Shown here: positions 5,136 through 7,096 of the stretch, piece after piece
Layout of the letters: each line of letters begins with the position of its first letter
How positions within the stretch are numbered: position 1 is the first letter of the stretch
Assembly (NCBI GenBank): GCA_945865855.1
Contig: CAMBES010000068.1
Coordinates: 1-7,096 of the forward strand
Reading direction: 5' to 3'
DNA length: 7,096 bases
DNA from: Rhizobium sp. Q54
GTDB taxonomy: Bacteria > Pseudomonadota > Alphaproteobacteria > Rickettsiales > UBA1997
The notes under the pieces: generated by a model
The model's input: the letters and a program-made list of their open reading frames with translations, nothing else
The model's database searches: none
Told to the model about the DNA's origin: nothing
Position numbers and translations under genes: made by a program

Positions 5136-5790
5136 TGAAATTCTCCTTTTCGGAAGTAAAAATAAAAAATACGCTACCTCTCTCAAACGCAGCTCCGCAG
5201 CGATAATAGATGTTTGGATCACTCTGCTTTTGCGCGCTTTTTTTGCACAAATTATTGGCTTACTTTGGTTGAACCAGCAAATGCTCGATTTCATCTTGGA
5301 ATTTAAAGCTGAGTTCGGCACCGACATTCCCAAAAATACTCCGGAACATATCAACTTCATTATTCACCACCCCTTCTTCTTCTACATGCTAATCTTTTAC
5401 GCTTTTATCGTGATGATTGGCGCAGTTTATCACTCTTACCTAAACTCTTCAGCCTGGCACGGCACAATCGGAAAGCGAGCAATGAAAATAATGCTGACTA
5501 CGAAAAACGAACTACCGATTACTTTCGGTCGCGGCATGCTTCACTATTTTCTTTCACTGCTTCCATTCGTATTTTTATTTTACTTACTCGCTTATCAAAT
5601 TCGTTACGAGGTCAATCTCTACCAGGCCCTTACCTCTTCTGATGCCAATATTTTTCTTGGGATAGTTTTTGTGCTTTGGGTGCAAATTCACCTCTTCACC
5701 AAAAATAAAGTTACCGCTTATGACATGATTACAAATGTTGTCGCGATCAATGGAAGAAATAGCGCCAAGTGGCCTTGGTCTAAAGTTTAA
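5125..5790 (+). CDS. RDD-family inner-membrane protein
   Basis: I take the ATG at 5125 (221 residues); an upstream TTG at 5086 in the same frame would lie deep inside thiL. Likely membrane spans at about 24-48, 82-104, 136-156 and 176-192. RDD features: R22-x-x-A-A-I-I-D29 at the start of the first span, the conserved loop WHGTIGKRAMKIML (111-124) after the second, and TAYDMITNVVAI (197-208) after the last, where the third charged residue (Asp200) sits. RDD proteins are poorly understood; some relate to ion or solute transport, and no substrate can be named here. The N-terminal 15 residues are polar, and there is an unusually long loop at 50-80 between the first two spans. It overlaps thiL by 11 bp, a sign of co-expression rather than shared function. 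Confidence 0.85.
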   Translation: MNINEILLFGSKNKKYATSLKRSSAAIIDVWITLLLRAFFAQIIGLLWLNQQMLDFILEFKAEFGTDIPKNTPEHINFIIHHPFFFYMLIFYAFIVMIGAVYHSYLNSSAWHGTIGKRAMKIMLTTKNELPITFGRGMLHYFLSLLPFVFLFYLLAYQIRYEVNLYQALTSSDANIFLGIVFVLWVQIHLFTKNKVTAYDMITNVVAINGRNSAKWPWSKV

Positions 5791-5875
5791 AATACTTTTT
5801 TTTCACTCTTAATCTTGGCGAAAGCTCGAATGAAGAGCTGCAAAATGAGTGACGATAAAACCTAAAAAATGCAAA

Positions 5876-6748
5876 ATGTTAAACATCTCTCAAAAAACTA
5901 TTAACAGCAAAATCAGCTGTAACTCGGTTGGTTTGCATTCTGGTAACGACGTTAAAATGACGCTAATTCCTGCGCCATGTAACAGCGGAATAATTTTCCG
6001 CAGAATCGATGTCGAAAAAGGCAAAAATGAAATAAAGGCTAGTTACAAAAATGTTGTCACCACCAATCTTGGCACAACAATCGCTAACGAATTTGGCACC
6101 AGAGTTGCAACTATAGAACACTTGATGGCTGCGATCTGGGGAAGCGGGATCGACAACCTTATCGTCGAATTAAATAGCGAAGAAATTCCAATCATGGACG
6201 GCTCTTCTTCGCCCTTTATGTTTTTGATTGAATGCTCTGGGGTCAATATTCAAGAAGAGCAGCGCCGCATGATTGAGATCATCAAACCAATTCGCGTCGA
6301 AGAAAAAAATCCACTTGGCGACAAATTTATTGAACTAACTCCCGCTCCAGAATTCTCGCTCGACCTTCATGTCGACTTTAATCACAAGCACATCCAACAA
6401 CAAAAATTCGATTACCATTCAAACCTAACTTCTTTTAAAAACGACATCAGTCGAGCACGCACTTTTTGCTTTCAGCATGAAATCGAACACATGCACAAAC
6501 TCGGATTGGCCAAGGGCGGGTCACTCAAAAATGCGATTGTTGTAAATGATGATGGCGTTGTGAACGAAGGTGGATTGCGCTACAAAGACGAATTCGCTCG
6601 CCATAAAACTCTCGATTTTTTGGGAGACATGTATCTAGCCGGACACTACATCATCGGCCACTTTAAAGCTTCGAAAGTTGGGCATGGCATCAACAATAAA
6701 ATGCTTCACGAAATTTTTGCAAATGAAGGAAGTTGGAGATTGGTTTAG
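5876..6748 (+). CDS. lpxC: UDP-3-O-acyl-N-acetylglucosamine deacetylase
   Basis: Zinc enzyme for the first committed step of lipid A synthesis: removes acetate from UDP-3-O-acyl-GlcNAc in the cytosol. The ATG at 5876 gives 290 residues beginning MLNISQKTINSKI; a GTG at 5849 in frame would add nine residues that the family lacks. Motifs: SVGLHSGNDVKMTLIPAP (17-34), GIIFRR (38-43), TRVATIEHLMAA (75-86) with catalytic Glu81 and zinc ligand His82, GIDNLIVELNSEEIPIMDGS (91-110), DFNHKHI (167-173), ISRARTFCF (191-199), GLAKGGSLKNAIVV (210-223), GLRYKDEFARHKTLDFLGD (233-251) with zinc ligands His243 and Asp247, and SKVGHGINNK (266-275) with the catalytic-site His270. All key residues are present. 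In many proteobacteria lpxC follows ftsZ; here its neighbours are an RDD gene and a leucine-rich-repeat gene. No Shine-Dalgarno is seen (AAAAAATGCAAA precedes the ATG). Confidence 0.97.
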   Translation: MLNISQKTINSKISCNSVGLHSGNDVKMTLIPAPCNSGIIFRRIDVEKGKNEIKASYKNVVTTNLGTTIANEFGTRVATIEHLMAAIWGSGIDNLIVELNSEEIPIMDGSSSPFMFLIECSGVNIQEEQRRMIEIIKPIRVEEKNPLGDKFIELTPAPEFSLDLHVDFNHKHIQQQKFDYHSNLTSFKNDISRARTFCFQHEIEHMHKLGLAKGGSLKNAIVVNDDGVVNEGGLRYKDEFARHKTLDFLGDMYLAGHYIIGHFKASKVGHGINNKMLHEIFANEGSWRLV

Positions 6749-6785
6749 TGACCTATTATGCCTAAGAAAACTCTGAATAACTCAT

Positions 6786-6814
6786 AAATCTCTTAACTCG
6801 CAGCTAAGATTTTT
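6786..6814 (+). terminator. Weak candidate terminator after lpxC
   Basis: AAAT-CT-CTTA (6786-6795) can pair with TAAG-ATTT (6805-6812), with a two-base bulge and 9-base loop, and the T-run continues to 6814. Only 8 pairs, almost all A-T, so stability is low. It lies between lpxC and the next gene, where a terminator would be expected. Confidence 0.3.
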
Positions 6815-6841
6815 AAATTTTCTAAATGGAAATTTATCTTT

Positions 6842-7096
6842 ATGACAAGAAGAAAAACTGCTCAAGCAACTATAGGCCAGGATAATTTTTTATCGGGTCT
6901 TCAGGCTTGGTCTGAACTAGTTCCCGAAGAAAGAGAATCAAGAGCTGAGGCGATGCGAAGAATTATTGAGGCTAGGTCTAATGGAAGCACCAGTCTTTCA
7001 TTAGCTAACCTTAAATTATCATCTCTTCCTCCGCAGATTGGGGAGCTTAATGCTTTGATAGATTTAGATCTTGTCAAAAACCAACTAACCGAACTT
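6842..7096 (+). CDS. Leucine-rich-repeat protein, N-terminal part only
   Basis: 85 codons from ATG at 6842, still open at the window end. Residues 1-50 are charged and helix-like, with the stretch VPEERESRAEAMRRII at 27-42 and no signal peptide. From about 53 the leucine-rich pattern begins: LSLANLKLSSLPPQIGEL, then LIDLDLVKNQLTEL, close to the LxxLPxxIGxLxxLxxLxLxxNxLxxL consensus. Such repeats bind proteins; a charged cap followed by repeats occurs in bacterial effectors and in ordinary cytosolic scaffold proteins, and the missing C-terminus prevents a choice. A GGAA about 12 bases upstream is a poor ribosome site. Arginine codons are AGA/AGG in 6 of 7 cases, unlike lpxC just upstream (3 of 11). 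Confidence 0.8.
   Translation, partial: MTRRKTAQATIGQDNFLSGLQAWSELVPEERESRAEAMRRIIEARSNGSTSLSLANLKLSSLPPQIGELNALIDLDLVKNQLTEL

Noticed and set aside
5034..5360. 108-codon minus-strand ORF
   Set aside because: Antisense to the thiL end and RDD start, both supported by motifs.
5776..5808. AAAGT/ACTTT hairpin plus T-run at the end of the RDD gene
   Set aside because: Five weak pairs overlapping the stop codon; the T-run alone is common in this AT-rich DNA.
5823..5839. AGCTC/GAGCT hairpin before lpxC
   Set aside because: Only five pairs and no T-run; expected by chance.
5830..5865. 11-codon ORF starting MKSCKMSDDK upstream of lpxC
   Set aside because: Too short, no ribosome site, no attenuator structure next to it; likely chance.
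6828..6890. 19-codon ORF starting MEIYLYDKKK
   Set aside because: Out of frame with the leucine-rich-repeat gene and overlapping its start; no support.
1..7096. CRISPR array, tRNA, rRNA, transposase or phage genes
   Set aside because: None seen; the only regular repeats are the protein-coding ankyrin units.

Overview
The window looks like chromosome of a Gram-negative, probably alphaproteobacterial and host-associated bacterium. Support: lpxC (lipid A synthesis) implies an LPS outer membrane. The housekeeping proteins read as proteobacterial. The DNA is AT-rich with long A/T runs. Two fragments of repeat proteins common in intracellular bacteria (ankyrin on the left, leucine-rich repeat on the right) frame the core genes. 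A Rickettsiales- or Holosporales-type symbiont is my guess; no rRNA or other marker is present to prove it.

Layout: everything left of about 3890 is on the minus strand and everything right of it is on the plus strand, diverging from a short palindromic promoter region at 3894-3905. Minus strand, in transcription order: kbl (threonine/glycine metabolism), a 272-bp gap with a foldable element and a possible 26-residue membrane peptide overlapping the next start, dgt (dNTP triphosphohydrolase), a 349-bp gap with two possible tandem small ORFs, then an ankyrin-repeat gene cut by the window start. Plus strand: a 67-residue Lys/Glu-rich lipoprotein gene with its own promoter and a strong terminator, thiL (thiamine phosphate kinase) starting right after that terminator, an RDD-family membrane protein gene overlapping thiL, lpxC, then a leucine-rich-repeat gene cut by the window end.

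The core genes do not form one pathway: nucleotide pool (dgt), amino acid/CoA (kbl), thiamine cofactor (thiL) and envelope (lpxC, lipoprotein, RDD). thiL and the RDD gene are very likely co-transcribed. The least explained parts are the two non-coding-looking gaps on the minus strand. At 918-1110 there are two short ORFs whose start codons each lie inside a perfect 9-bp inverted repeat, and the second has the only full Shine-Dalgarno sequence seen before any gene in the window. At 2550-2615 the DNA can fold as a compact three-way junction just after kbl. Function of both is inference; I found no clear new multi-gene system.
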